Both the position numbers and the translations under genes were made by a program. The notes beneath the pieces are model-generated. The model was not told where the DNA came from. It ran no database searches and saw only the letters and a program-made list of their open reading frames with translations. Below are positions 9,756-19,402 of a stretch of DNA of 40,473 nucleotides, piece by piece (the stretch's first letter is position 1; every line of letters begins with the position of its first letter). The DNA is from an uncultured Lachnospiraceae bacterium (GTDB lineage Bacteria; Bacillota; Clostridia; Lachnospirales; Lachnospiraceae), in assembly GCA_945868305.1 (NCBI GenBank), contig CAMBKU010000019.1, positions 1 through 40,473 on the forward strand. Direction: 5' to 3'.

Positions 9756-10554
9756 TCTTTATAAGAGCCAGTTCATAATCAGTAATACTGAAAATAAGCG
9801 AATCATTAATTCAAATGACAAGGTTGCGGAATGCATGGATAGTTATATCCGCAGCAAACGAAAAGAAGCTTTGACAGAAGGCGGCTTCGTAGAAGGTTTG
9901 GAAGCGGAAAGCGTAGAGGTTATAGAAGATGCAGTGCAGGAAGAAGTTCCGGCAGGGGCAGCCTTGAGCGAAGAAGAGCAGGCACAGAGTCTTTTGGATG
10001 CGGCGAAACAGGAAGCAAGCCAGATTTTGGAGGATGCTAAGCTGCAGGCAGAACATATGCGGGAACAGGCGCTTGAAGAAGGCAGACAGGAAGGCTATAA
10101 GGCAGGACAAAATCAGGCACTTTTAGAAATTCAATCGGAAAAAGATAGACTGAATAGTCTGGAAGAAGAACGAAAGAAAGATTACGAGAAACAACTTTCG
10201 GAGTTAGAACCACAGCTTGTGGACGTAATCACGGATATTGTGGAAAAGGTATTTCAGATACAATTTGCAGATCAGAAAAATGTTTTGCTGTATTTGGTAC
10301 AAAATGCAATATTGCATGCAGATGGGTGCCGGGAGTTCCGCATTCATGTTGGAGAGGAGAGTTACCCATATGTCAGTGAGCATAAAGCAGAATTGACGGA
10401 ACGGGTCGGAGAGGATTTGAGATTAGACATCATCGAAGATGCGGCATTACTGGAAAATCAATGCCTGATTGAGACAGAAGCAGGTGTTTTTGACTGTAGT
10501 GTTGGTGTAGAGATGGAAAATCTGATAAAAGAAATAAAATCTTTGAGTTTATGA
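9748..10554 (+). CDS. fliH: Flagellar assembly protein FliH (TTG start, overlaps fliG)
   Basis: Coiled-coil with G/A/E-rich repeats, V-ATPase E-like C terminus, between fliG and fliI. Confidence 0.85.
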   Translation: MSNLYKSQFIISNTENKRIINSNDKVAECMDSYIRSKRKEALTEGGFVEGLEAESVEVIEDAVQEEVPAGAALSEEEQAQSLLDAAKQEASQILEDAKLQAEHMREQALEEGRQEGYKAGQNQALLEIQSEKDRLNSLEEERKKDYEKQLSELEPQLVDVITDIVEKVFQIQFADQKNVLLYLVQNAILHADGCREFRIHVGEESYPYVSEHKAELTERVGEDLRLDIIEDAALLENQCLIETEAGVFDCSVGVEMENLIKEIKSLSL

Positions 10555-10564
10555 GGATAAAAAA

Positions 10565-11875
10565 GTGGCATACGATTTAGAAAAATATCAGGAATTAAAA
10601 GAGCATACATTTTTTAACCGTTTGGGGAAAGTGGTCAAAATTGTTGGACTTACGGTAGAATCTGTAGGACCGGAAGCAAAGTTGAATGACTTATGCCGCA
10701 TTTTTATCAACCGAGAAGAAAATCAATATGTCATGGCAGAGGTGGTCGGCTTTCGCGAGAAAAGGTTGCTTCTTATGCCGTTTGACAGCATGGAAGGACT
10801 GGGAGTTGGATGTATCGTAGAAAATACGGGACATCCATTGTCTGTTTCTGTGGATGATAATATTCTGGGGCACACGTTGGACGGTATCGGAAGACCGACA
10901 GATGTGGAATACTTGGAGATGAAACAGGAATATCCGGTAGAAGCAGCACCACCGGATCCAATGAAGCGTGAGATCATAAGCGAAGTACTTCCACTGGGAG
11001 TGAAAGCGGTGGATGGTCTTATCACTGTCGGAAAAGGACAGCGAATTGGAATTTTTGCTGGCTCTGGTGTCGGAAAGAGTACGTTGCTTGGTATGTTTGC
11101 GAGAAATACGAAAGCGGATATTAATGTTATCGCACTCATTGGAGAGCGAGGCAGAGAGGTAAGGGAATTTATTGAACGGGATTTGGGAGAAGAAGGCATG
11201 CGGCGCTCGGTTGTCGTAGTTGCAACATCTGATAAACCTGCACTGATTCGAAATAAAGCGGCAAAGACGGCAACGGCTATTGCGGAGTATTTCAGGGATC
11301 AGGGGAAAGATGTACTCCTTATGATGGATTCTCTGACACGATTTTCCATGGCACAGCGGGAGATTGGACTGGCTTCTGGAGAACCGCCGGTAACAAGAGG
11401 ATATCCGCCGAGTGTGTATGCGGAGATGCCGAAACTTTTAGAAAGGGCGGGTACGTCAGAAAAAGGATCCATAACGGGGCTATATACGGTACTTGTAGAC
11501 GGTGATGATTTTAATGAACCGATTACCGATACGGCACGAAGTATTTTGGACGGTCATATTATGTTGGACCGAAAACTTGGACATAAAAACCATTATCCGG
11601 CAATTGATGTATTACAGAGTATCTCTCGTGTGATGAGTTCGATTGCAGATAAGGAGCATAAGGCCAATGCCGGGAAATTGAAATCTGTGTTGGCAACTTA
11701 TCAGGAAGCAGAGGACTTGATTAATATTGGTGCATACAAGAAAGGCTCAAATAAGAACATTGATTATGCGATTGAAAAAATCGACAAGGTAAATGAGTTC
11801 CTGGTACAGGATACTATGGAAAAGTTCAGTTTTGAGGAAGAAAAGGAAATGTTAGCTTCCCTGTTTGAAGAATAA
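10565..11875 (+). CDS. fliI: Flagellar export ATPase FliI
   Basis: Walker A GIFAGSGVGKSTLLGM; GERGREVREFIE; RGYPPSVYAEMPKLLERAG. Confidence 0.97.
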   Translation: MAYDLEKYQELKEHTFFNRLGKVVKIVGLTVESVGPEAKLNDLCRIFINREENQYVMAEVVGFREKRLLLMPFDSMEGLGVGCIVENTGHPLSVSVDDNILGHTLDGIGRPTDVEYLEMKQEYPVEAAPPDPMKREIISEVLPLGVKAVDGLITVGKGQRIGIFAGSGVGKSTLLGMFARNTKADINVIALIGERGREVREFIERDLGEEGMRRSVVVVATSDKPALIRNKAAKTATAIAEYFRDQGKDVLLMMDSLTRFSMAQREIGLASGEPPVTRGYPPSVYAEMPKLLERAGTSEKGSITGLYTVLVDGDDFNEPITDTARSILDGHIMLDRKLGHKNHYPAIDVLQSISRVMSSIADKEHKANAGKLKSVLATYQEAEDLINIGAYKKGSNKNIDYAIEKIDKVNEFLVQDTMEKFSFEEEKEMLASLFEE

Positions 11876-11887
11876 GCGGGTGATCCA

Positions 11888-12334
11888 ATGGCAAAGTTTA
11901 AATACCGTATGCAGAATATTCTGGATATAAAGAAAAAACTGGAAGAACAGGAAAAAATTAATTATGGGCTTGCGAATGCAAAACTCGAAGAAGAAAAAAG
12001 TAAGCTGAGAAAACTGATGCTACAGCGGGCTGGATACGAAAAGCAACTGACAGAATTTATGGAAGGAACCATGGATTTGTTAGAGATAAAAACAGCGAGG
12101 CGTTCCATTGATACGATGAAAACTCTGATTCGGACGCAGATGATACAGGTGCATGCGGCGGAAAAAAATTTAGAGCTTGCAAGGCAGAGGTTAAAATCTG
12201 TTATGATAGACCGAAAAACGCACGAGAAATTACGTGAACACGCGTTTGAAGAATTTAAACAAGAGGTTGCTTATGAGGAAAACAAATCGGTGGATGAGCT
12301 GGTGAGTTACACTTACCATAGGACAGAAGAATAA
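11888..12334 (+). CDS. fliJ: Flagellar export chaperone FliJ
   Basis: Coiled-coil protein of 148 aa directly after fliI; FKYRMQNILDIKKKLEEQEK start. Confidence 0.88.
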   Translation: MAKFKYRMQNILDIKKKLEEQEKINYGLANAKLEEEKSKLRKLMLQRAGYEKQLTEFMEGTMDLLEIKTARRSIDTMKTLIRTQMIQVHAAEKNLELARQRLKSVMIDRKTHEKLREHAFEEFKQEVAYEENKSVDELVSYTYHRTEE

Positions 12335-12351
12335 TTACGGGTGGTGAAGAC

Positions 12352-13200
12352 ATGGCAGAAGAAAAAGAAGAAGTTTTAGATAAAAAGGCAGAAAAAAAAG
12401 CGGAAAAACAAAGAAGAAAAGAAGAAAAAAAGCGGGAAAAGCTAGAGAAAAAGCAACAGGCAGAGCTTGAGGATGAAAATGAAGAAAGCGGTGGCGGAAA
12501 AGTAGCGCTTGTATTTGTTACTTTGATTATCATCATTATATGGCTTGCGATTTTTGCACTGTTGATAAAAATGGATGTGGGAGGGTTTGGTTCCACGGTT
12601 CTGGCACCGATTTTAAAAGATGTTCCTTATGTTAATAAAATCCTGCCGGAGACAGACGAAGGAGAGCTTGGCACAGAAGATACGGAATACCCGTATCAGA
12701 CACTTGATGAAGCGGTGGCGTATATTAAAGAACTGGAACTGGAGTTACAGGTTGCTCAGGAAGGAAGTTCTGAAAACAGCGCCTATGTAGCACAGCTTGA
12801 GTCTGAGGTGGCAAAACTCCAGCAGTATGAGCAAAATGAGGCAGACTTTGAAAAAGAAAAAGCACAATTTTATGAGGAAGTCGTTTTCAATGATAAGGCA
12901 CCTGATATCAGTGAGTATCAGAAATATTATGAAAGCATCGACCCTGCAAATGCAGAGGAATTGTATAAAGAAGTGGTAGAACAGGAACAGGAAAGTCAGG
13001 AAATTCAGGATTATGTGAGCACCTATTCCCAGATGAAACCCAAAGAAGCAGCAGCGATTTTTGACACTATGACGGACAACTTGGAGCTGGTTGCGAAAAT
13101 ATTAGACGAGATGGATACACAGTCTGCAGCGAATATTCTCGGCAAGATGGATTCCGAAACAGCCGCAAAGGTGACGGAACTCATGGAGCCTGAAGAATAG
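12352..13200 (+). CDS. MotE-like membrane protein with C-terminal MgtE-N-type repeats
   Basis: Lys-rich cytosolic N terminus, one TM helix, coiled coil, then MKPKEAAAIFDTM...AAKILDEMDTQSAANILGKMDSETAAKVTELM. Confidence 0.75.
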   Translation: MAEEKEEVLDKKAEKKAEKQRRKEEKKREKLEKKQQAELEDENEESGGGKVALVFVTLIIIIIWLAIFALLIKMDVGGFGSTVLAPILKDVPYVNKILPETDEGELGTEDTEYPYQTLDEAVAYIKELELELQVAQEGSSENSAYVAQLESEVAKLQQYEQNEADFEKEKAQFYEEVVFNDKAPDISEYQKYYESIDPANAEELYKEVVEQEQESQEIQDYVSTYSQMKPKEAAAIFDTMTDNLELVAKILDEMDTQSAANILGKMDSETAAKVTELMEPEE

Positions 13201-13257
13201 ATACCAAAAGGCATTTGCCTTATGGGAAAATAATAGGGAAAGGAGGAACAAACCAAA

Positions 13258-14769
13258 ATGGAAACAGAAATTTCAAGCATTGCATCACTTTTTGGAACAG
13301 GTAGTACAAAAAATCTGCTTCATACAGTAAAAGATGATAAAGTACAGGATGATTTTTCGACATTTATGAATCTTAATGCTTTTGACCAGAATACAACAGG
13401 TGTATGCAGAACAGGAAACGGTTTGGAGGCAGCAGACGCAGGAAAAGATACGGCAGCATATGACAAATATCAGTATAAAAATAATACTGTTATAAAGGAT
13501 GCAAAGGACATTTCGCCGGAGAAACTTGAAAAAGTGAAAACGGAACTGGAAGGATTTGAGGAAGAAGTCAAATCTGTTCTGGAGGAAGAATTATCTGTTT
13601 CGGAAGAACAGATTGCAAATGCAATGACAGCTTTGGGAATGAATGTTGCGGATTTGCTGGATGCAAAGAATCTGGCTACATTAGTGACAGAACTGACAGG
13701 TTGTGAAGATACCATGCAGCTTCTTATGACTGATAGCTTTCAGAATATCTTAAATGGTGTGGAAGAAGTCAGTGAGGCGTTACTGGATGAACTTGGAATG
13801 AGCAAAGAAGAATTACTTGCTGTTTGTGATGAACTTATCGCACAGGCTGATGTGGCAGGGAAGACATTGGAGAAGCCAGATGACGCACAGTCAGGACAGA
13901 TAGTTGAAATCATGACTGAAGTAGAGCCGGAGGCAGAAAAAAACGTTCTCACCACGGAAAGTGTGCAAATTGCGGATGAAATGGCAGCAAACACACAGGA
14001 GAATCAGGCAAAAGCAATGTCAGAAGCAAAGCCGGAGATGAATGCTGAGCAAGAAGCAGATCGTGTAGATTTGCAGGTAGAAAGTAAAAGCTCAGAAGAA
14101 AGCGGCGAAAGCATGGAAGCTGATGCAGACACAGAGACTGGTGCTGATGTAAAAGAAGAAACAGATGATCTCTTTGAAAAATCAGATAGTGGTAAAATGA
14201 CAGAGCGAACTGTGGAAGGAAATAATGGCATTGTGACAGCACAGTCGGCAGAACGGACTTCTTATACAGGAGTGCAGCAGGCAACACAGTCATATGTTGA
14301 TACCTTTGATGTGATTGAACAGATTTCTGAGTACACAAAAGTTCTTGTGTCAGGTGATACAACATCTTTTGAGATGCAGTTGAATCCGGAAAATCTTGGG
14401 AAAATATATATTCATATCTCGGAGAAGGCAGGAAACATTACGGCACAGATTACAGCAACCAATGAAAGTGTCAGAGAGGCACTGCAGGCGCAGGTGGCAG
14501 ATTTAAAGGTTAACTTGAATCAGCAAGGAATCAAGGTCGAGGCGGTAGAAGTCACGGTAGAAAGTCATGAATTCGAGCAGAACCTAGAGGAAAACGCCAG
14601 CAGAGAACAACACAAAGCGGAGCAGGAAGAAGAAAGGCGTGCTTCCAGCGGTAGAAGAAATATTAACTTGAATGATTTGGATAGCTTGAGCGGCGTTATG
14701 TCTGAAGAAGAAAGTCTCGTTGCGAAGATAATGCAGGAGAATGGAAATCAGATGGATGTAATCGTATAA
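13258..14769 (+). CDS. fliK: Flagellar hook-length control protein FliK
   Basis: C-terminal MQLNPENLGKIYIHISEKAGNITAQITATNESVREAL. Confidence 0.9.
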   Translation: METEISSIASLFGTGSTKNLLHTVKDDKVQDDFSTFMNLNAFDQNTTGVCRTGNGLEAADAGKDTAAYDKYQYKNNTVIKDAKDISPEKLEKVKTELEGFEEEVKSVLEEELSVSEEQIANAMTALGMNVADLLDAKNLATLVTELTGCEDTMQLLMTDSFQNILNGVEEVSEALLDELGMSKEELLAVCDELIAQADVAGKTLEKPDDAQSGQIVEIMTEVEPEAEKNVLTTESVQIADEMAANTQENQAKAMSEAKPEMNAEQEADRVDLQVESKSSEESGESMEADADTETGADVKEETDDLFEKSDSGKMTERTVEGNNGIVTAQSAERTSYTGVQQATQSYVDTFDVIEQISEYTKVLVSGDTTSFEMQLNPENLGKIYIHISEKAGNITAQITATNESVREALQAQVADLKVNLNQQGIKVEAVEVTVESHEFEQNLEENASREQHKAEQEEERRASSGRRNINLNDLDSLSGVMSEEESLVAKIMQENGNQMDVIV

Positions 14770-14792
14770 TAAAAGGAAAGGAGAAAAAGTAT

Positions 14793-15443
14793 ATGGCATA
14801 TGTACAGTCTGTAAAGGACGGACAGTTGGTAGATACTACAGCATCTGCAACTTCTGATTCTACGGCAAAAACAAAAGGCGGAAATACTTTAGGACAGCAG
14901 GATTTTTTGGAACTTCTGGTAGCAGAAATGCAGTATCAGGATCCACTTGAACCGCAATCCAATACGGATTATATTGCACAGCTCGCAACCTTTACTCAGG
15001 TACAGGATATTGAAGAAATGCAGAGTGTTGTTGAGAATATGCGGGGAAGTAATTTGATAGGAAAATATGTAATCTTAAATGTTACTTCTAAAGCGACCGG
15101 AAATACCAATGTTGTTGCGGGATATGTAGATTATGTGACTTATGAAAACGGAAACACGTATTTATCCGTGAACAATGGGCTTTATTCACTGGATGATTTG
15201 GATACTGTTACGACAAAGGACTATCAGGAAATGGCAGTGCTTGTCACTGAATTCAGCCAGATGATAGCAGATCTTCCGGATGCAGAAAATGTGACGCTTG
15301 TAAATGAAGAAGCAATCAAAGAGGCGCGTACTCTCTATGACAGCATGACAAAGGATCAAAAGGGATATGTAGATCCGGCAGATGTAAAGAAACTTGAGGC
15401 AGCTGAGGAACGCATAAAGGAAATAAAAGGAAGTACAGATTAA
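14793..15443 (+). CDS. flgD: Flagellar hook capping protein FlgD with an atypical C-terminal helical domain
   Basis: LGQQDFLELLVAEMQYQDPLEPQSNTDYIAQLATFTQVQDIEEM; atypical tail from residue 157. Confidence 0.93.
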   Translation: MAYVQSVKDGQLVDTTASATSDSTAKTKGGNTLGQQDFLELLVAEMQYQDPLEPQSNTDYIAQLATFTQVQDIEEMQSVVENMRGSNLIGKYVILNVTSKATGNTNVVAGYVDYVTYENGNTYLSVNNGLYSLDDLDTVTTKDYQEMAVLVTEFSQMIADLPDAENVTLVNEEAIKEARTLYDSMTKDQKGYVDPADVKKLEAAEERIKEIKGSTD

Positions 15444-15464
15444 ACCTGAAAAGGAGAGAGGAAT

Positions 15465-15863
15465 ATGAACAAGATTGGAAATCAGTTCACTTCAATTCAG
15501 CAGGTTACAGACAAGTACTTAAGCCGGGATGGCAGTAATGCCGCAAAAGAGGCAGAAAATGTTTCTTTTGAGGAAATTTTAAAACGGAAACAGGATGTCT
15601 CCGGGGCTTATGAACTAAAATTTTCCAAGCATGCAGCGATGAGACTGGAAGATAGGAATATCAATCTTTCACAGAATCAGAGTGAACGTCTGGAAGCCGG
15701 TGTTCAGAAAGCAAGTGAAAAAGGAATTCAGGAATCTTTAGTAATGGTCGATTCCCTGGCGTTTATTGTAAACGTGCCGAACAAAACTGTGGTTACTGCA
15801 ATGGATCAGGGGGAATCCGATAAAAATGTTTTTACGAATATTGATGGAGCCGTAATCGCATAG
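15465..15863 (+). CDS. Flagellar operon protein (TIGR02530-like)
   Basis: KFSKHAAMRLEDRNINLSQNQSERLEAGVQKASEKGIQESLVMVDSLAFIVNVPNKTVVTAMD between flgD and flgE. Confidence 0.85.
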   Translation: MNKIGNQFTSIQQVTDKYLSRDGSNAAKEAENVSFEEILKRKQDVSGAYELKFSKHAAMRLEDRNINLSQNQSERLEAGVQKASEKGIQESLVMVDSLAFIVNVPNKTVVTAMDQGESDKNVFTNIDGAVIA

Positions 15864-15940
15864 CCGGACCTTAAAGGAGGCTTATGTCTTTGAATGACAG
15901 ATAAGACAAGTTATGGCAAAAATAAGGAGGTCATTTCACT

Positions 15941-17317
15941 ATGATGAGATCAATGTATTCTGCTGTGTCAGGTTTAAAGACACATCAGACAAAAATGGAT
16001 GTTATAGGTAACAATATTGCCAACGTAAATACCGTTGCCTTCAAATCATCCGCAGTTACATTCAGCGAAATTATGTATCAGACAACTTCTTCTGCTTCGG
16101 GGGCGAATGAAGCAACTGGAACCGGTGGTATTAATGCAAAGCAGATTGGTCTTGGTGTTACGACAGGAGCAACCAATGTAAGTATATCAACTTCTGGTGC
16201 AGCACAGACAACCGGAAATGCATTTGATATTCGTCTGACGGATGCCAATTCAACAAATTTCTTTATTGTAAACAATGGTTCTGAGAATTTGTTTACGAGA
16301 GCGGGTTCTTTCTACGTAGACGGTTCTGGAAACTTATGTATGACATCTACCGGTTATACGGTTATGGGATGGCAGGTACAGACAGATCCTGCAACTGGAG
16401 AAAAAACGATTAAAAAAGACACTGTTTCTGCATTAAAGGTTATGTCAACGGAAAATCAGACTTCCGCACCAGAAGAAACGACAAGAGCTTATGTTTCCGG
16501 TATCCTGGATAAAAACACGAAGGATTTGGATAACGGTGGATTGACCATGACATTAAATTTCTATGATAAGCTCGGCTATTCCTACACAGCAAAATTTAAT
16601 ATTGAGCCGGTAGATAAAGAAAATGGTGAATATAAGGTCAGCCTGACGGATATTATTGACCAGAATAATGAATCCGTTTTTACAACGGGAAAGATTACTG
16701 AAGATAAGACAGATGTGTTTGCGGATACAACATTAAAATTTAATCCGGCAGACGGAACGTTTACGTCTGTGACCCCTACTGGCGGCACAGCCGGTAATAC
16801 AGTAACCATGAATCTGGGCGGAGTATGGAATAGTCAGTTTTCAGATATTACGGTTGATTTCAGCTCCTGCAAGATGGACAACAACAATATGCAGTCTACC
16901 ATTGGTGCAAAGCCGGGTACTTCAAGTCTTGATACGACCGGAAAAGGAAAGAAGCTGGGTGCTTTAACAGGACTTTCCGTTGATACTTCCGGAAAAATCT
17001 GGGGTACATATGATAATGGTAATACGGAACTTCTCTGCCAGATTGCCAGTGCGCAGTTTGCAAATGCTTCAGGTCTTGAGAAGGTGGGCGAGAACTGTTA
17101 TACTACCACATTAAACTCTGGTGATTTTGATGGAATCGGAACAGAGATTACAGCAGACGGCAGTAAGATGACATCTGGCCAGCTTGAAATGTCAAATGTG
17201 GATCTTTCTACTGAATTTACAGATATGATTACAACCCAGAGAGGATTCCAGGCAAATTCGCGAATTATCACTACTTCTGATACTTTATTAGAGGAACTGG
17301 TAAACCTGAAACGTTAA
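15941..17317 (+). CDS. flgE: Flagellar hook protein FlgE
   Basis: MMRSMYSAVSGLKTHQTKMDVIGNNIANVNTVAFKSSAVTF; C-terminal STEFTDMITTQRGFQANSRIITTSDTLLEELVNLKR. Confidence 0.97.
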   Translation: MMRSMYSAVSGLKTHQTKMDVIGNNIANVNTVAFKSSAVTFSEIMYQTTSSASGANEATGTGGINAKQIGLGVTTGATNVSISTSGAAQTTGNAFDIRLTDANSTNFFIVNNGSENLFTRAGSFYVDGSGNLCMTSTGYTVMGWQVQTDPATGEKTIKKDTVSALKVMSTENQTSAPEETTRAYVSGILDKNTKDLDNGGLTMTLNFYDKLGYSYTAKFNIEPVDKENGEYKVSLTDIIDQNNESVFTTGKITEDKTDVFADTTLKFNPADGTFTSVTPTGGTAGNTVTMNLGGVWNSQFSDITVDFSSCKMDNNNMQSTIGAKPGTSSLDTTGKGKKLGALTGLSVDTSGKIWGTYDNGNTELLCQIASAQFANASGLEKVGENCYTTTLNSGDFDGIGTEITADGSKMTSGQLEMSNVDLSTEFTDMITTQRGFQANSRIITTSDTLLEELVNLKR

Positions 17318-17341
17318 TTATAGGTAAAAATATCGTATTTT

Positions 17342-17368
17342 GGGGAAACATGGTTTCATTGTTTCCCC
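17342..17368 (+). repeat. Inverted repeat/hairpin GGGGAAAC-N11-GTTTCCCC between flgE and flbD
   Basis: Perfect 8-bp arms 17342-17349 and 17361-17368; no downstream T-tract. Confidence 0.75.
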
Positions 17369-17373
17369 GGATA

Positions 17374-17382
17374 TGATATAAT
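17374..17382 (+). promoter_or_regulatory. Candidate extended -10 element TGATATAAT (internal promoter)
   Basis: TGnTATAAT with a consensus hexamer at 17377-17382 in the flgE-flbD intergenic region; no good -35. Confidence 0.4.
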
Positions 17383-17485
17383 ACGAAAGATGAATATGTG
17401 TGCTTAAGGAGATTTTGGAAAAGTATGGTCTCTTTAATCATGTATATTATAAAAAAGACAGATGTCTGCCAGGCGAGGTGATGGA

Positions 17486-17677
17486 ATGATAGAAGTGACC
17501 AAGTTAAACGGAATGAAGCTTTCAATCAACGCAGAATTAATAGAATTGGTGGAGGAAACGCCGGATACTGTGATTTCCATGACGACTGGGAGAAAAATAA
17601 TTGTAAAAGAAAGTAGACAAGATGTTGAAAATTTAGTAATATTATATAAAAGAAAGATATTGAATACACAGTTGTAA
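17486..17677 (+). CDS. flbD: Flagellar protein FlbD
   Basis: MIEVTKLNGMKLSINAELIELVEETPDTVISMTTGRKIIVKES. Confidence 0.94.
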   Translation: MIEVTKLNGMKLSINAELIELVEETPDTVISMTTGRKIIVKESRQDVENLVILYKRKILNTQL

Positions 17678-17744
17678 ATAAAACACGAATATTAAAAGAA
17701 ATTAGAACATTCAGAAAAAAATATGTAAATGGTGGGTGATTGAG

Positions 17745-18548
17745 TTGGATATAGCGTCTTTAGCAGGAATGGTCCTTGGTGTTGTAATGGTAGTATTTGG
17801 TATTGTAACAGGTGATGGCGGATTTTCACTTTTGGGGAATTTCGTGGATCCGGCATCTATTCTTATTACCATCGGTGGCTCGCTTGCCGGGGTTCTCGGT
17901 GCACATACAATACCAGAGTTTATTGGTGGATTAAAGAGTATTACACTTGCAATGAAAAGCAAGAATTATGATGTGGGAGAGGTAATTACCAATATCATTA
18001 ATTTGTCTAATATTGCAAGAAAAGAAGGACTTCTTGCTTTGGAAGAAGCAGCAAATGGAATAGAAGATCCTTTCTTAAAGAAAGGTGTTATGCTTGTTGT
18101 TGATGGTACGGATCCGGAATTGGTAAGAGGAATTTTGGAGACGGATCTTTCCTGTATTGAGCAGCGTCATAAAAAAGTAATCGGCTTCTGGGAAAAATGG
18201 GCAGAATTAGGTCCTGCCTGGGGTATGATTGGTACTTTGATTGGTCTTGTAAATATGTTAAAGAATCTGGAAGATTCTTCGACAATCGGACCGAACATGG
18301 CGGTTGCTCTTCTTACTACGTTATACGGTTCTTTGATTGCAAACTGGTTATGCAATCCGATTGCGTCGAAGTTAAAAGAAAATAACGACAACGAAATTAT
18401 GATCAAAGAAGTTACCGTAGAGGGACTCTTGTCGATTCAGGCAGGTGAGAACCCTCGTGTAATAGAAGAAAAACTGAAATCTTTCTTATCTCCTCAGCTT
18501 AGAAATGATATGTCAGAGGGTGGAGAGAAGGCCGGAGGTGAAGCATAG
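17745..18548 (+). CDS. motA: Flagellar stator protein MotA (TTG start assigned; a GTG at 17736 is also possible)
   Basis: MDIASLAGMVLGVVMVVFGI; GPAWGMIGTLIGLVNML; TTLYGSLIANWLCNPIASKL. Confidence 0.94.
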   Translation: MDIASLAGMVLGVVMVVFGIVTGDGGFSLLGNFVDPASILITIGGSLAGVLGAHTIPEFIGGLKSITLAMKSKNYDVGEVITNIINLSNIARKEGLLALEEAANGIEDPFLKKGVMLVVDGTDPELVRGILETDLSCIEQRHKKVIGFWEKWAELGPAWGMIGTLIGLVNMLKNLEDSSTIGPNMAVALLTTLYGSLIANWLCNPIASKLKENNDNEIMIKEVTVEGLLSIQAGENPRVIEEKLKSFLSPQLRNDMSEGGEKAGGEA

Positions 18549-19381
18549 TGGCGAAAAAAAAGCAGGATGAACCACCAAAGGGTTCGCCGGCCTGGATGTC
18601 AACGTTCAGTGACATGATGAACTTGCTGTTGTGCTTCTTCGTATTGCTGTTTTCGATGTCTACGGTGGATGCTGAAAAATTTGAGATGGTAATTGCATCT
18701 TTACAAAGTACATTCAGTGTTCTTCCATCCGGTGGTTCTTCCATTGGAGAGGGACAGATGGTTTCTGCAGGTATCAGCCAGCTTCCTGAATTGGATGCGT
18801 ATTTCAGCAATGATACGGTTTCACAGGATGGGGAGGAGAATACCGAACTGGAATCTGAAACAGAAGCAAGCGCAGAACAAACTGCGGCAGAACTATATGA
18901 ACAACAGGAACTTGCGGAATCTGAGCGAATGGCAAATGAAATGGAACAGATGGCTGCCCAATATGGCATACAGGATCAGGTTGAAGTGGATTTTAATGCA
19001 CAATATGTAATGCTGACTTTGAATGGAGCGCTCCTTTTTGATTCGGGAAAATCTGAAATACGTCAGGACGCATATCCGCTGGTTGATAAGTTGGGAGCAA
19101 TTTTGCAGACATACAACCAGAATATTATAGAAATTGAGGGACACACGGATAATGTTCCGATTCACAGTTCAAAATATGCGGACAACAATGTACTGTCAAT
19201 GTACCGTGCATTGACGGTAGCTGATTATATTAGAAGCATCACGGATCTGAATCCGGCTTATATCAAATCCTCTGGACGCGGTGAATATGTGCCGATTGCG
19301 GACAATACTACGGAAGAAGGACGAGCTAGAAACCGGCGCGTGGAAATAAAAATTTATAATTCCTATAATTCAGGTGATTAG
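18548..19381 (+). CDS. motB: Flagellar stator protein MotB (GTG start)
   Basis: GSPAWMSTFSDMMNLLLCFFVLLFSMS plug/TM region; OmpA-like IEGHTDNVPI...GRARNRRVEIKI. Confidence 0.95.
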   Translation: MAKKKQDEPPKGSPAWMSTFSDMMNLLLCFFVLLFSMSTVDAEKFEMVIASLQSTFSVLPSGGSSIGEGQMVSAGISQLPELDAYFSNDTVSQDGEENTELESETEASAEQTAAELYEQQELAESERMANEMEQMAAQYGIQDQVEVDFNAQYVMLTLNGALLFDSGKSEIRQDAYPLVDKLGAILQTYNQNIIEIEGHTDNVPIHSSKYADNNVLSMYRALTVADYIRSITDLNPAYIKSSGRGEYVPIADNTTEEGRARNRRVEIKIYNSYNSGD

Positions 19382-19402
19382 GAACAGAAAGGAAAAAGAG
19401 TG

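Noticed and set aside
12390-12450. A-rich runs in the motE-like gene as programmed slippage sites
   Set aside because: The ORF is continuous and the A-runs simply encode a Lys-rich segment; no overlapping alternative-frame product.
13201-13257. AAGGCATTTGCCTT dyad between the motE-like gene and fliK
   Set aside because: Only about 5-6 bp stem, no T-tract; too weak to call a terminator.
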